This document shows, in pieces, positions 12,071 through 21,139 of a stretch of 64,000 nt of DNA (position 1 is its first letter; each line of letters begins with the position of its first letter). The translations under genes and the position numbers were made by a program. This DNA is from JAWVFM01 sp963823245 (GTDB lineage: Bacteria > Actinomycetota > Thermoleophilia > Solirubrobacterales > 70-9): NCBI GenBank assembly GCA_963823245.1, contig CAWGKQ010000010.1:399218-463217 (forward strand), read 5' to 3'. Under the pieces are notes generated by a model. That model did no database searches. It was not told where the DNA came from and saw only the letters and a program-made list of their open reading frames with translations.

Positions 12071-12892
12071 CTACTTGACGGTGAGCGTGCCCTTCATGCC
12101 GGCCTCCTCGTGGCCGGGCACGCTGCAGAAGAAGGTGTAGTTGCCGGGCTTCAGGTCGACGCTCGCGGACGTCGAGCCGCCGGTGATGATCTTCGTGCCG
12201 CCGAGGTCCTTGCCGCTCGCGTCGGAGATCCGGACGTCGTGTCCGACCGGCGAGTCGTTGGTGAAGTCGATCGTGACCTTGCCGGCGGTGGCGCTCAGCG
12301 AGCTCTGCTGGAAGGCGAGCGCCCCGCTCGGGTCCGCCGAGACGTCGACGGCCGGCCCGCCGCCCGATGGCGCGGGCGCGCCCCCGCCACCGCCGGCGGT
12401 GGTCTTGCCGCCGCCCGATGGCGCGCCCCCGCCCGCCGCGGCCGTCGTGCACTTGACCTGGTCGGCGCTGGGCGCGGCACCGGGCTGGAGCTCGGGGCCC
12501 GTGTTCACGTAGTTGACGTTGCGCGCCACGAAGTTGGCGACGAGCTCCGCGTTCTGCCCCTGGAGGATCCCGGCCGGCATCCGGCCGCCGATGCCGTTCT
12601 CGACTGCGCTGAGGACGCGCTGGCAGTTGGCGTCGACGACGCTCTTCGACTCGGGGCTCGTCGCGAGCAGGACGTCGAGGTTCGGCCCGACGACGCCGTC
12701 GGTGCCTCCGGCGGCGAGCGTGTGGCAGGCCCCGCAGTTCTCCTTGAAGAGCGTCTGGGCGGTGCGGTCGCTCGAGGGGATCGACTTCTCCGCCGCGCTC
12801 TCCTCGCCGCGCACCTTGATCGCCCAGTAGGGGATGACGATCACCGCGATGACGGCGACGACTCCGAAGATCCAGAAGGGACGCTTGCTCAT
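12071..12892 (-). CDS. Membrane-anchored cytochrome c-cupredoxin fusion protein
   Basis: This is a 273-residue predicted electron-transfer protein outside the membrane. Residues 5-25 form an uncleaved anchor (FWIFGVVAVIAVIVIPYWAI). Residues 45-135 are a class I cytochrome c domain with heme motif CGACH and the distal Met in GRMPAGI. A Gly/Pro/Ala-rich linker (about 160-195) leads to a plastocyanin-like domain with His in GHDVRI and the Cys-His-Met set in FFCSVPGHEEAGM, a complete type 1 copper site. Its ATG overlaps the stop of nth by 4 bp (ATGA), so the two are co-transcribed. The partner is unknown. Confidence 0.85.
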   Translation of the reverse strand: MSKRPFWIFGVVAVIAVIVIPYWAIKVRGEESAAEKSIPSSDRTAQTLFKENCGACHTLAAGGTDGVVGPNLDVLLATSPESKSVVDANCQRVLSAVENGIGGRMPAGILQGQNAELVANFVARNVNYVNTGPELQPGAAPSADQVKCTTAAAGGGAPSGGGKTTAGGGGGAPAPSGGGPAVDVSADPSGALAFQQSSLSATAGKVTIDFTNDSPVGHDVRISDASGKDLGGTKIITGGSTSASVDLKPGNYTFFCSVPGHEEAGMKGTLTVK

Positions 12893-13644
12893 GGCTTTGC
12901 CCCCGCGCCGGCGCGAGGCGCGCGGATACTAACCCCCGCCACTCGCAGGGGCCCGCCGCCCGCCCGCCGGTAAGGGCACATCCGGGCGAGGGCGCACTCG
13001 TTGCAGCGGGGCCGGGGCCGGCAGACCCTCCGGCCGTGCTCGATGAGGTTGATGTGAAGCTCGTAGGCGTCCTCGGGATCTGTGACCCGCAGCATCTCGT
13101 CGTGCGCCTCGGAGAACGATGCGTTCGGGCGGAAGAGGCCGAGGCGCCCGCCGACCCGGTAGACGTGGGTGTCCACCGGGATCTCCGGGCGCCCGAGCGC
13201 GAAGATCATCACGCACGCCGCTGTCTTCCTGCCGACGCCGGGGATGGCCTCCAGGTGGTCCATGGCCTCCTCGCGCGGGGCATCGGGCCAGCCAGTCCAG
13301 GTCGGGCGGATCGCCGATGCGTCGCAGCGCCTCCTGGATCCGCGGCGCCTTGGTCGGGGCGAGCCCGCCCGGGCGAATCGCGTCGGCCACTTCACTCGAG
13401 CGGCGCGTCGCGCACTTCCTCCCAGGTGGGGAAGCGCTCGCGCAGGCGGTCGTAGGCGGTATCTCGATTCGAAATCATTCGTGTTCTGGGAGAGGATCGT
13501 GCGGACGAGCTCCGCGATCGGGTGGCCGTGCGGATGGTTGACCTTCGGCCCGTACAGCTCGCGGAGCCGGTCGCGGATCGCGCGTACGCGCCGCTTCGGG
13601 GGCCGCCGCCAGTCCGAGTGGCGAGCGCGAGGGGTCGGCGGCAT
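12889..13644 (-). CDS. nth: Endonuclease III family DNA glycosylase (frameshifted)
   Basis: This is a base-excision repair glycosylase/AP lyase. The N-terminus has KRRVRAIRDRLRELYG and IAELVRTILSQNTND. The helix-hairpin-helix reads GVGRKTAACVMIFAL with the catalytic Lys, the catalytic Asp is in PVDTHVYR, and a C-terminal cluster has Cys spacing C-X5-C-X2-C-X5-C (CRPRPRCNECALARMC), one residue shorter in the first gap than the usual C-X6-C. Three indels (near 13468, 13393 and 13285) split it across frames, with all parts present in order. The 3' end overlaps the cytochrome gene. Confidence 0.88.
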   Translation of the reverse strand: MPPTPRARHSDWRRPPKRRVRAIRDRLRELYGPKVNHPHGHPIAELVRTILSQNTNDFESRYRLRPPARALPHLGGSARRAARVKWPTRFARAGSPRPRRRGSRRRCDASAIRPTWTGWPDAPREEAMDHLEAIPGVGRKTAACVMIFALGRPEIPVDTHVYRVGGRLGLFRPNASFSEAHDEMLRVTDPEDAYELHINLIEHGRRVCRPRPRCNECALARMCPYRRAGGGPLRVAGVSIRAPRAGAGAKP

Positions 13645-13711
13645 TCGAGGCAGGATATGAGCCGGCGCGCCAGAAACGAGTCGTCAACGCCCCCTTTACA
13701 ATCTCGCAACC

Positions 13712-14485
13712 TTGTCTCGCCCGTTCTCCGCAATAGGCCGCCATCTGCCCGGCGGATGGCTCGACGCGCTCAGGCAGGTCCTCCTGTTCGGCCTCGCCTA
13801 CGTCGTCTACCAGATCGTGCGCGGCCTGGTCAGCGGTGAGCAGGGCGTCGCGCTCTCAAACGCCCAGCACGTCATCCACCTGGAGCGCTCGGTCGGCGCG
13901 TTCTTCGAGCCCGGGCTCCAGCAGGCCCTGCTCAGCCACCACTGGCTGATCGACCTGGCGAACTTCTTCTACCTCAACTGCCACTTCGTGCTGACCTCGG
14001 CGTTCCTGCTCTGGCTCTACATGAAGCGCAACGAGAACTTCTACTTCGTGCGCAACATGTTCCTGGTGGCGATGGGAGTCGCGCTGGTGGGCTACGGCCT
14101 CTTCCCGACCGCTCCGCCGAGGATGGTGCCCGGCGCCGGCTTCACCGACACCATCAGCGCCTTCACCCACACGAGCCAGGACTCCTCGTTCACGAGCTTC
14201 CTCGTCAACTCGTATGCCGCCGTGCCGAGCATGCACATCGCTTTCGCGCTGATGATCGGCGTGCCCGGCTTCGTGCTCTGCCGCACCCCCGCGGCGCGGA
14301 TGTGGTGGTCGGCCTATCCGATGCTCGTCCTGTTCGTGATCGTCGTGACGGCCAACCACTTCTGGTTCGACGCCGCGGCGGGCGCCGCCGTCGCCTGTAT
14401 GGCGGCCGTCGCCGCGACGCAGCTCGCCCGCCTGCGGCCCGGCGCCTGGGCCTGGCGCGAGGGCACCGACCAAGCGCCGGCCTAG
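13712..14485 (+). CDS. PAP2-superfamily membrane protein (Aur1/inositolphosphotransferase-like)
   Basis: This is an integral membrane protein of 257 residues with about six hydrophobic segments. Motifs of the PAP2 phosphatase/transferase superfamily are present: PSMHIAFAL (motif 2, His) and ANHFWFDAAAG (motif 3, HxxxD). PTAPPRM lies before them. This pattern is closer to the Aur1/inositol phosphoryl-ceramide synthase-like branch than to classic lipid phosphatases. The lipid substrate is not predictable, but inositol lipid genes lie 2 kb downstream. The start is ATG. Confidence 0.75.
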   Translation: MSRPFSAIGRHLPGGWLDALRQVLLFGLAYVVYQIVRGLVSGEQGVALSNAQHVIHLERSVGAFFEPGLQQALLSHHWLIDLANFFYLNCHFVLTSAFLLWLYMKRNENFYFVRNMFLVAMGVALVGYGLFPTAPPRMVPGAGFTDTISAFTHTSQDSSFTSFLVNSYAAVPSMHIAFALMIGVPGFVLCRTPAARMWWSAYPMLVLFVIVVTANHFWFDAAAGAAVACMAAVAATQLARLRPGAWAWREGTDQAPA

Positions 14486-14496
14486 CGCCTCCTCGG

Positions 14497-14784
14497 ATGC
14501 CTGACGCCGACGACGCGGTGAAGCTCGTGACCGAGCCCGCGAACGTCACGCGCCTCGGTGCCACGGGTCCCGAGCAGCGCTTCGCAGTCAAGCACCAGCG
14601 CGTCCTCCGGGCGCTGCGCGCAGCCGGTGCCGGCAAGGCCGAGGCGCGCGAGCTCGCGTTGGCGGCGCTCGAGCAGGTGGGCGGGGGGCGGAGGTCCACC
14701 CTGCCAGAGGGCCTGCAGGCCGGTGCGCGCAGCGACCGAGAGGTCGAGCGTTGGTGGATCCCCGCCGACGCGGTCCGCTTCTAG
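14497..14784 (+). CDS. Hypothetical protein, 95 residues
   Basis: I do not recognise a family. The product starts MPDADDAVKLVTEPANVTRL and is helical, Ala/Arg/Glu-rich, with no signal or membrane segment. It begins 11 bp after the PAP2 gene and is probably co-transcribed with it. Its TAG is immediately followed by the end of the convergent secreted-protein gene. Confidence 0.5.
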   Translation: MPDADDAVKLVTEPANVTRLGATGPEQRFAVKHQRVLRALRAAGAGKAEARELALAALEQVGGGRRSTLPEGLQAGARSDREVERWWIPADAVRF

Positions 14785-14785
14785 T

Positions 14786-15498
14786 TCAGCTCCAGCCGCC
14801 CGCTAGGGCGCTCGCCTGCGTGCCCCAGCAGAAGGACGTGAAGACCCCGGCAGTCGGGTTGAACAGGCAATGCACCCACACCGACTTCGAAGGGTTCCCG
14901 GCGTCCGTGATCAGCGTGTCGAGCGAGTCGAAGCCCGCCCCGCTCGCCGGCCCGATCTGGCCCGCGGTGTTCGCTCCGATCCCGAAGGCGGTCACGCTCG
15001 CCGGGTTCTCGGTGAAAACGGTGCCGATGAGGTTGCCGGAGCTGTTGTTGTTCTGCAGCTGCAGCTGGGTGAACTTGTCGGCGTCGCCGTCCGTGGCCAG
15101 GCCGAATTCGCCAGACTCGAGGAAAAGAGCGGCTGCGGGCTTGTGGCGTCGATCTTCCCGCTCCCGAACAGGATGCGGCCCGAGCGCTCAAGGCACTCGG
15201 GTCGAGACCGCCCAGCTGGAGCGCGTTGTCCGCGGTTGAGGCCGTCGTCGCCGTCGTGCGCGGTGTCGGCCGTGTTCGCGGTCGTCGCCGTGTCGGCCGT
15301 CTTGGCCTTCGGCACCTTGCCAAGCTTCGACTCGTTCACCTGCTTGCCGGTGATGGTGTTGTTCTTGAGCTTCTTGCCGGCGACCGACTGGTTCTTCAGG
15401 GTCTTTCCGTTGATCTTCGACGCGGCGTACGCGCCGCCGGCGATCGCAAGAAACACCGCCACCGTGGACATCACGTTGGCGTAGCTGAACCTCGTCAC
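14786..15498 (-). CDS. Secreted protein with Thermoleophilia-type N-terminus (frameshifted)
   Basis: The N-terminus reads MTRFSYANVMSTVAVFLAIA followed by GGAYAASKINGKTLKNQSVA, a signal-peptide-plus-repeat start that I associate with a large secreted family in Thermoleophilia. It continues with low-complexity TADTATTANTADTA and, in another frame, the typical NALQLGGLDPSAL. The C-terminal part (TAFGIGANTAGQIGPASGAG to FTSFCWGTQASALAGGWS) is extracellular-looking, with two Cys. At least three indels separate the parts. Total length is about 235 residues. The role is unknown. Confidence 0.65.
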
Positions 15499-15599
15499 CG
15501 TCCTTGCGCATGGGAGCTCCCTCTCTCGCTGGCAGTTGATCGACCCTACACCTGCCGCCGCCGCCGCGCGGTCTGCCGAGTCGGTAGGTTGCCTCGCGA

Positions 15600-16227
15600 G
15601 TGGCCGAGCTTCGCGACGTGCGCACGACCGACGAGCTGCGGGTGTACGCCCGCAACCGGCTGATCGAATCGCGCCTGACCCCGAACGCGATCTCGCTGAC
15701 CGGTTTCGTCCTCAACGTCGCCGCGGCCGTGCTGATCCTCGAGCGCCTCTTCTTCCTGGCCGGGCGTCGCCTTCATCGTCGGTTCGATCATGGACACGCT
15801 CGACGGCCGCTACTCGCGGATGTCCGGAAAGGGAACCCAGTTCGGCGCCTTCCTCGATTCGACGCTGGACCGGATCGAGGAGGGCATCGTGCTCGCTGCG
15901 GTCGCCTGGTACTTCGCCGACATCGGCGACTCGGTCGCCGCCGCCTTCTGCGTGGTCGCCGTGCTGGGCTCGCTGATGGTCTCCTACACGCGGGCGCGGG
16001 CGGAGGCGCTCGGCATCGAGTGCAAGGTCGGAATCGCCACCAGGCCGGTGCGCGTGGTGATCCTCTCGATCGGCCTCGTGTTCGCGAAGGGCGCCGGGAT
16101 CGGCGACTTCGAGCTCCTCGCGCCGGCCGTCTACGTGCTCGCCGCGCTCACCGCGGTCACGGCGCTGCAGCGCGTTTGGCACGTCCGGAGCGAGATGAAG
16201 CGAGCTGAGCCTGTGAACGAGGTGTAA
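15600..16227 (+). CDS. CDP-alcohol phosphatidyltransferase, probable phosphatidylinositol-phosphate synthase type
   Basis: This is a membrane enzyme that would transfer a phosphatidyl group from CDP-diacylglycerol to an alcohol. It starts MAELRDVRTTDELRVYARNR (GTG 15600). The catalytic motif reads DTLDGRYSRMSGKG followed by FGAFLDSTLD, matching D-x2-DG-x2-A/S-R-x8-G-x3-D-x3-D with Ser in place of Ala. About five hydrophobic helices follow the motif. One indel near 15767 breaks the frame. The gene for inositol-3-phosphate synthase is next, which points to an inositol phosphate acceptor. Confidence 0.82.
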
Positions 16228-16285
16228 CGAACCGCCGTTCGAGGCATATATTCGACTCACCCTGCCCGAGGAGGACTTGGCACGC

Positions 16286-17473
16286 ATGAGCACCGAGAAC
16301 GGACACGCGGAGAACGGCTCCGGCAACGGACGTCACGCCGACGACGGCAAGGTCCGCGTCGCGATCGTCGGCGTCGGGAACTGCGCCAACGCCTTCATCC
16401 AGGGCGTCACCTACTACAAGGACGCCGATCCCGCCGAGTCCGTCCCCGGTCTCATGCACGTCGACCTCGGCGGCTACCACGTGCGCGACATCGAGTTCGT
16501 CGCCGCCTTCGACATCGACACCGAGAAGGTCGGAAAGGACCTCTCCGAGGCGATCTGGTCGGGGCAGAACAACACGATCAAGTTCGCCGAGGTGCCCAAC
16601 CTCGGCGTCAAGGTCGAGCGCGGGATGACCCACGACGGCCTCGGCAAGTACCTGAAGCAGAGAATCACCAAGGCCCCGGGCCCCACGGCGGACATCGTCG
16701 GGATCCTCCAGGAGACGAGGGCGGACGTGCTCGTGTGCTACCTGCCCGTCGGCTCCGAGCAGGCGACCAAGTGGTACGTCGAGCAGGCGCTCAAGGCCGG
16801 CGTCGGCTTCGTGAATTGCCTGCCGGTGTTCATCGCCCGTGAGGACTACTGGGACGAGCGCTTCACGGAGGCCGGCCTGCCGATCATCGGCGACGACATC
16901 AAGTCGCAGGTCGGCGCCACGATCGTGCACCGCTCGCTTGCCCGCCTGTTTCACGATCGTGGCGTCCATATGGCGCGCACGAGCCAGCTCAACGTCGGCG
17001 GCAACATGGACTTCTTCAACATGCTCGAACGCGAGCGCCTCGACTCGAAGAAGGAGTCGAAGACCAACGCCGTGACCTCGATCATGGGGCACGAGCTGCC
17101 CTCCGACGACGTGCACGTCGGCCCCTCGGACTACGTGCCGTGGCTCACCGACCGCAAGTGGGCCCATATCCGCCTCGAGGGCCAGAGCTTCGGCGACGTG
17201 CCCCTGAACGTCGAGCTGAAGCTCGAGGTCTGGGACTCGCCGAACTCGGCCGGCATCGTCATCGACGCCGTGCGGATCATCAAGCTGGCGCTGAATGATG
17301 GGATCGCCGGCCAGCTCGACGGCCCCTCCAGCTACCTCATGAAGTCACCGCACACCCAGCGCCCCGACGACGAGGCTCGTGAGCAGACCGATGCCTTCAT
17401 CGCCGAGCACGCGCGCAAGGCGCCGGGCGAGCGGGCCAAGGAGCTGGCGGCCGAGGGCGTCGCGAGCAGCTAG
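16286..17473 (+). CDS. ino1: myo-Inositol-3-phosphate synthase
   Basis: This NAD-dependent enzyme converts glucose 6-phosphate to inositol 3-phosphate. The acidic, Gly/Asn-rich leader is followed by the nucleotide-binding VRVAIVGVGNCANAFIQGV. Other actinobacterial Ino1 signatures are FVNCLPVFIA, IGDDIKSQVGATIVHR, TSQLNVGGNMDFFNML and LELKLEVWDSPNSAG-like sequence near the end. The frame is intact. ATG 16286 has GAGGAGG 11 nt upstream; TTG 16277 in the same frame is too close to that site. A TATATT hexamer near 16248 could be a -10 box. It supplies the acceptor for the preceding phosphatidyltransferase. Confidence 0.93.
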   Translation: MSTENGHAENGSGNGRHADDGKVRVAIVGVGNCANAFIQGVTYYKDADPAESVPGLMHVDLGGYHVRDIEFVAAFDIDTEKVGKDLSEAIWSGQNNTIKFAEVPNLGVKVERGMTHDGLGKYLKQRITKAPGPTADIVGILQETRADVLVCYLPVGSEQATKWYVEQALKAGVGFVNCLPVFIAREDYWDERFTEAGLPIIGDDIKSQVGATIVHRSLARLFHDRGVHMARTSQLNVGGNMDFFNMLERERLDSKKESKTNAVTSIMGHELPSDDVHVGPSDYVPWLTDRKWAHIRLEGQSFGDVPLNVELKLEVWDSPNSAGIVIDAVRIIKLALNDGIAGQLDGPSSYLMKSPHTQRPDDEAREQTDAFIAEHARKAPGERAKELAAEGVASS

Positions 17474-17507
17474 GCCGCGGGCGACCGCAGCCGCCTATCC
17501 TGCGCCG

Positions 17508-18791
17508 GTGGCCCCCGGCGAACCACTGCGGATCGTCCATGTGACGCCGCATCCCTGGGGGGCGCACGACGAGCTGAACCTGTACGTGGCGAAGCTCGCC
17601 GCGGAGCTCGACGGCCGCGGGCATTCGGTCATCGTGGCTGCGCCATCCGAGACGCGAGCGCGGGTGCGAGAGGCGCGGGCCGCGATCAAGGCGGCCGCGG
17701 AGCGCGACGGCGACATCGGTGCCCGGTGGGACGGGCCGAGGGTCAGCGACGGCGGACCCCCCGTGCTCGCGGTGGGGCAGGGGGTGCCCCTCCCCGGCGG
17801 GCCGCGGCCCCGAACCGCCACGGTGCCGCTCGATCTCGGCCCCACGCTCGAACGCCTCCTGTCGGGCGTCGAGTTCGACATCGTCCACGTCCACGACCCG
17901 TTCGCACCGGGCGCGTCCTCGATCGCGCTGCGCCACTCCCACTCGCTGAACGTCGGGACCTTCCACGCGCCGACCGAGCGGCTGCTCTCGACCCAGGTCG
18001 CCCGCCCGCTCGTGGAGATCTTCTTCGGTCGCCTCGACGCCCGCACCGCCTCGACCGCCGCGACGCGGGACCTGGTGGCGCGCTACTTCCCGGGCACGTA
18101 CTCGCTGGTTGAGGCGGGGGCCGACCCGGCCGAGCCGCGCTGGCCACGCGCCGACGTCAAGCGGGGGTCCCGCCCGGTGCGCATCGCCTTCTGCCTGCGG
18201 GAGGAGCGCGGCGCCCTGCGGCTCTTCCTGCGCGCCCTGCGGAGGCTTCCGCTCGAGTCCGACTGGGAGGTGGCTGTCTGGCTCGACGCCGGCGACGAGC
18301 CGCCGCTTCGGATCGCGCGCCGGCTTCGCGATCGGATCTCGATCACGGGCCCGCGCGAGCTCGGGGCCGAGGAGCTGATCGCCGGCGCCGACGTCGTCGT
18401 CCTCGCGTCGGGGGGCCCTCGGCCCGCGCCGGGTCTGGTCCGGCAGGCGCTGGCGTCCGGGGCGGTGCCCGTCGTCTCGTACATAGATGCCTACTCGGAG
18501 GCCGTGGGCGACGGCGAACGGGGCCTGCTCTTTCCGGCGGGGGACCCGATCACGCTCGCGGGCCAGCTTCAGCGGCTCATCGACGAGCCGACGGTCCGGA
18601 AGTCGGTCGCGGCGGCGGGGCCCGAGGCCATGAGGCCCTGGTCGCAGGTGGCCGAGGACTTCGAGGCCATCTACTGGCGCGCGGTCGCCCGACGCCACGA
18701 TTCAGAGCGGCAACGCCGAACTTCGGCGGCGCCTCGCACGGCGCAGGACGATCAACGTCGACCTGCACATGCACACGGACCACTCGCCTGA
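17508..18791 (+). CDS. Glycosyltransferase family 4-like protein
   Basis: This is a GT-B fold glycosyltransferase of about 425 residues. The N-terminal domain starts LRIVHVTPHPWGAHDELNLY and has FDIVHVHDPFAPGAS and NVGTFHAPTERLLS. The C-terminal domain has AGADVVVLASGGPRPAPGLV and the late EAVGDGERGLLFPAGDP loop, both typical of the family. Its place after the inositol phospholipid genes suggests a PimA-like mannosyltransferase, but that is inference. The reading frame runs 23 bp past the start of the next domain; an indel near 18720 may have separated two parts of one protein. Confidence 0.75.
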   Translation: MAPGEPLRIVHVTPHPWGAHDELNLYVAKLAAELDGRGHSVIVAAPSETRARVREARAAIKAAAERDGDIGARWDGPRVSDGGPPVLAVGQGVPLPGGPRPRTATVPLDLGPTLERLLSGVEFDIVHVHDPFAPGASSIALRHSHSLNVGTFHAPTERLLSTQVARPLVEIFFGRLDARTASTAATRDLVARYFPGTYSLVEAGADPAEPRWPRADVKRGSRPVRIAFCLREERGALRLFLRALRRLPLESDWEVAVWLDAGDEPPLRIARRLRDRISITGPRELGAEELIAGADVVVLASGGPRPAPGLVRQALASGAVPVVSYIDAYSEAVGDGERGLLFPAGDPITLAGQLQRLIDEPTVRKSVAAAGPEAMRPWSQVAEDFEAIYWRAVARRHDSERQRRTSAAPRTAQDDQRRPAHAHGPLA

Positions 18792-19476
18792 CTGCGCAAC
18801 GCCGGTGGAGGTGCTGCTCGCCACGGCGAAGGACCGCGGCCTCGGGGCCATCGCCATCACCGACCACAACGAGATCTCCGGGGCGCTGGCCGCCCGTGAG
18901 GTGGCGGAGGAGGTCGGCGGCATCGAGGTCATCGTCGCCGAGGAGGTGAAGACGGCCGAGCAGGGCGAGGTCATCGGGCTCTTCCTCGACGAGAGGATCG
19001 AGCGCGGCATGACGATGGCCGAGACGATCGCCGAGATCCGGCGCCAGGGCGGCCTGGTCTACGTGCCCCACCCCTTCGACCGGCTGCACTCGGTCCCCGA
19101 CTACGAGCACCTACTCGACATCGTCGAGGACATCGACATCATCGAGGTGTTCAACCCGCGGGTCGCCCTAACCGCGTTCAACGAGGAGGCGGAGCGCTTC
19201 GCTGCGAAGTACAGGATCGTTCCCGGGGCGGGCTCGGACAGCCACGTCGCCCAGGGCCTGGGAAGCGTGATGACGAGGGTTCACGACTTCGATGGGCCGG
19301 AGGAGTTCCTCGAGGCGATGCGGGACGCCGACATCGTCCGCCGGCGCAAGAACCTCGTCTACGTGCAGGCGCTCAAGTTCCTGCAGACGACGGCGAGCCC
19401 AGCGCCGGTGAAGCGCGCCAGGGCCCAGCGGCCGCCCAAGCCGGTGCGCGGGGGGCGCCGCCGGAGCAAGCGCTGA
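18769..19476 (+). CDS. PHP-domain metal-dependent phosphoesterase (true start upstream)
   Basis: This is a PHP-family phosphoesterase with a TIM-like metal site. Metal ligands are visible in DLHMHTDHS, ITDHNEISG, VAEEVKT, YVPHPFDRLHS and GAGSDSHVA. ATG 18769 cuts through the HxH motif, because the first His is the codon before it, so the real protein must begin further upstream in this frame. No normal start codon with a Shine-Dalgarno exists there. Either one indel fuses it to the preceding glycosyltransferase, or an unusual start is used. The C-terminal 30 residues are Lys/Arg/Pro-rich. Confidence 0.8.
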   Translation: MHTDHSPDCATPVEVLLATAKDRGLGAIAITDHNEISGALAAREVAEEVGGIEVIVAEEVKTAEQGEVIGLFLDERIERGMTMAETIAEIRRQGGLVYVPHPFDRLHSVPDYEHLLDIVEDIDIIEVFNPRVALTAFNEEAERFAAKYRIVPGAGSDSHVAQGLGSVMTRVHDFDGPEEFLEAMRDADIVRRRKNLVYVQALKFLQTTASPAPVKRARAQRPPKPVRGGRRRSKR

Positions 19477-19528
19477 TGCGCCGGCAGGAGCGCGACGCGT
19501 CCCGTCAAAGATAGGGCCGCGCACGAAA

Positions 19529-20147
19529 ATGAACGAACACACCCCCAACCACCGACGACGAGATCCAGGAGAAGTACCTGGAGCGGGCCATCCGTGAGCT
19601 CAACGCCCTCACCCGCCGGCTCCAGCAGTGCTCGCATTGCCCGCGCGGGAACCTGATGCCGGTGCTCGGCTCGGGACACCCCCAGGCTGACGTTTTCCTT
19701 CTGAAGCACTCGCCCTCCGCCTCGGAGATCGAGGAGGGAGTGGCGTTCTACGGACGCGCCGGCAACGCGCTCATGAAGTCGTTCAAGCGGCTGGGGATCG
19801 ATCCCCTCGCCGTCTACGGGACGCTGTGCGTGAAGTGCCCGGTCGCCGACCCCTCGCTGGCCGCGGGGGAGTGCGTGGAGCGCGTCGTTGAGGAGCTCGC
19901 GATCGTACAGCCGCGCATGATCGTGGTGATGGGCGAGCCGGCGCTCGTGACCCTGAACGACCTCGGCGTCCCCCTCGCCGAGAGGATGGAGCCGCGGCTC
20001 GGCGAGATCCAGAAGCTGACCCCGACGATCGAGGTGCTCTACGCGCCCGACATCGACTCCTCGCTCGACGCCGAGGAGCCAAAGCGCGAGTTCTGGCGCG
20101 CCTTCCGGGTGCTCGGCGACTGGTACGCGGATCTGCCTCCGTACTAA
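19529..20147 (+). CDS. Divergent family 4 uracil-DNA glycosylase-like protein
   Basis: The protein has the fold outline of family 4 uracil-DNA glycosylase: QQCSHCPRGNLMPVLGSG (CxxC), ADVFLLKHSPSASEIEEGVA, FYGRAGNALMKSF, VYGTLCVKCPVAD, GECVERVVEELAIVQPRMIV. All four likely iron-sulfur Cys are kept. The catalytic GExPG..E segment is replaced by KHSPSASE, so classic uracil excision is doubtful. It starts at ATG 19529 (MNEHTPTTDDEIQEKYLERA) once one C is removed from a CCCCC run near 19545; otherwise only 163 residues remain. Confidence 0.7.
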
Positions 20148-20156
20148 CCTGGTCCG

Positions 20157-20348
20157 ATGGTCGATCTCGAGGAGCGAACGATCGAGTCGCTCCCAGAGCG
20201 CTGCAGCAACTGCGGTACGACGCTGACGAGCGCCGAGAAGCAGCGGATCCTCGAGGCCGAGGCGTCGGTCGCGCTGTGCACCACGTGCGCCGCCGAGGCC
20301 GATGCGCTGCCGGACGAACCGCCGGACGAGTCCGAAGCGCCTTACTAG
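20157..20348 (+). CDS. Small zinc-ribbon protein, 63 residues
   Basis: This small acidic protein has two CxxC pairs (CSNCGTTLTSAEKQ and ALCTTCAAEAD) that would bind one zinc. It has no signal or membrane segment. ATG 20157 lies 9 nt after the glycosylase-like gene and the two are probably co-transcribed. The C-terminal tail is Asp/Glu/Pro-rich. The role is unknown; zinc-ribbon regulators of this size are common. Confidence 0.65.
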   Translation: MVDLEERTIESLPERCSNCGTTLTSAEKQRILEAEASVALCTTCAAEADALPDEPPDESEAPY

Positions 20349-20355
20349 TCGCCGA

Positions 20356-21139
20356 TCATCTCGCCGCGGCTTCGGCCACGGCGATCATCGCCTCGCTGCT
20401 CGCCGTGGCGAGGCCGCGAACGACGACCACGTCGAGCGCGTTGTACTCGGCGAGCGGGGCGACGGCCTCGTCGCGGTCGCCGGCCGCGACGCCGACAGTC
20501 CCCTCCGGCTCGCCGAGCCGGGCGAAGTGGTTGCGGTAGCCGTCGTGTAGGTCGCGGTAGAAGGACTCCTCCTTGGCCAGCCTCTCCGCGGCGTCGGGCC
20601 CCACGGCCGTGCGGACGTAGCCGAAAACGGGTGGTGTGTCCCGTCCTGCGTCCCGCGCTCCCCGCTCCACGTGCTCGCGAGCCGAGCTCGCGAAGCGGGG
20701 CGTCATCCAGTTGAAGAACGCACCGTCGTAGGCGCCGCCCGCGAGCGCGCACATCTTCGGCCCCATCGCTGCGAGCACCAGCCTGACGCCGCCGAGGGCG
20801 TCGCGCAGTTCGGGGAGCGCCTCGCGCATGCGCGTCAGCGGCCGCTCGGAGAAGCCGGCGCCGACGCCGAGCCAGAGCCGGTCGCGGTCCAGGCCCAGCC
20901 GGTCGACGTGGCCGGCGATCGGATGCCGGGTCGTGGCGGTCGAGGGCCATGACGGCGACGCCGAGGTCGAGGTCGGGCGCCGCCTCCGCGAATGCCGCGA
21001 GCGTCTCCAGGCCCAGCGCACCGGGGTGGTCGTTCGACCACATGGAGCCGTAGCCGAGCTCGGCGCAGCGGGCGGCCAGCGGTCGCGCGACGTCGGGATC
21101 GAGCCCCGCGGCGACCCCGAACCCGCGACCGGCCGTCAC
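20356..21139 (-). CDS. LLM-class flavin/F420-dependent oxidoreductase (one frameshift)
   Basis: This is a TIM-barrel oxidoreductase of the bacterial luciferase-like family, about 260 residues, likely F420-dependent in this lineage. It contains LAARCAELGYGSMWSNDHPG, LDLGVAVMALDRH, LWLGVGAGFSERPL, LVLAAMGPKMCALAGGAYDG and the C-terminal VGVAAGDRDEAVAPLAEY. An indel near 20930 splits it. The GTG start overlaps the rlmD stop by 4 bp (GTGA). The substrate is unknown. Confidence 0.75.
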
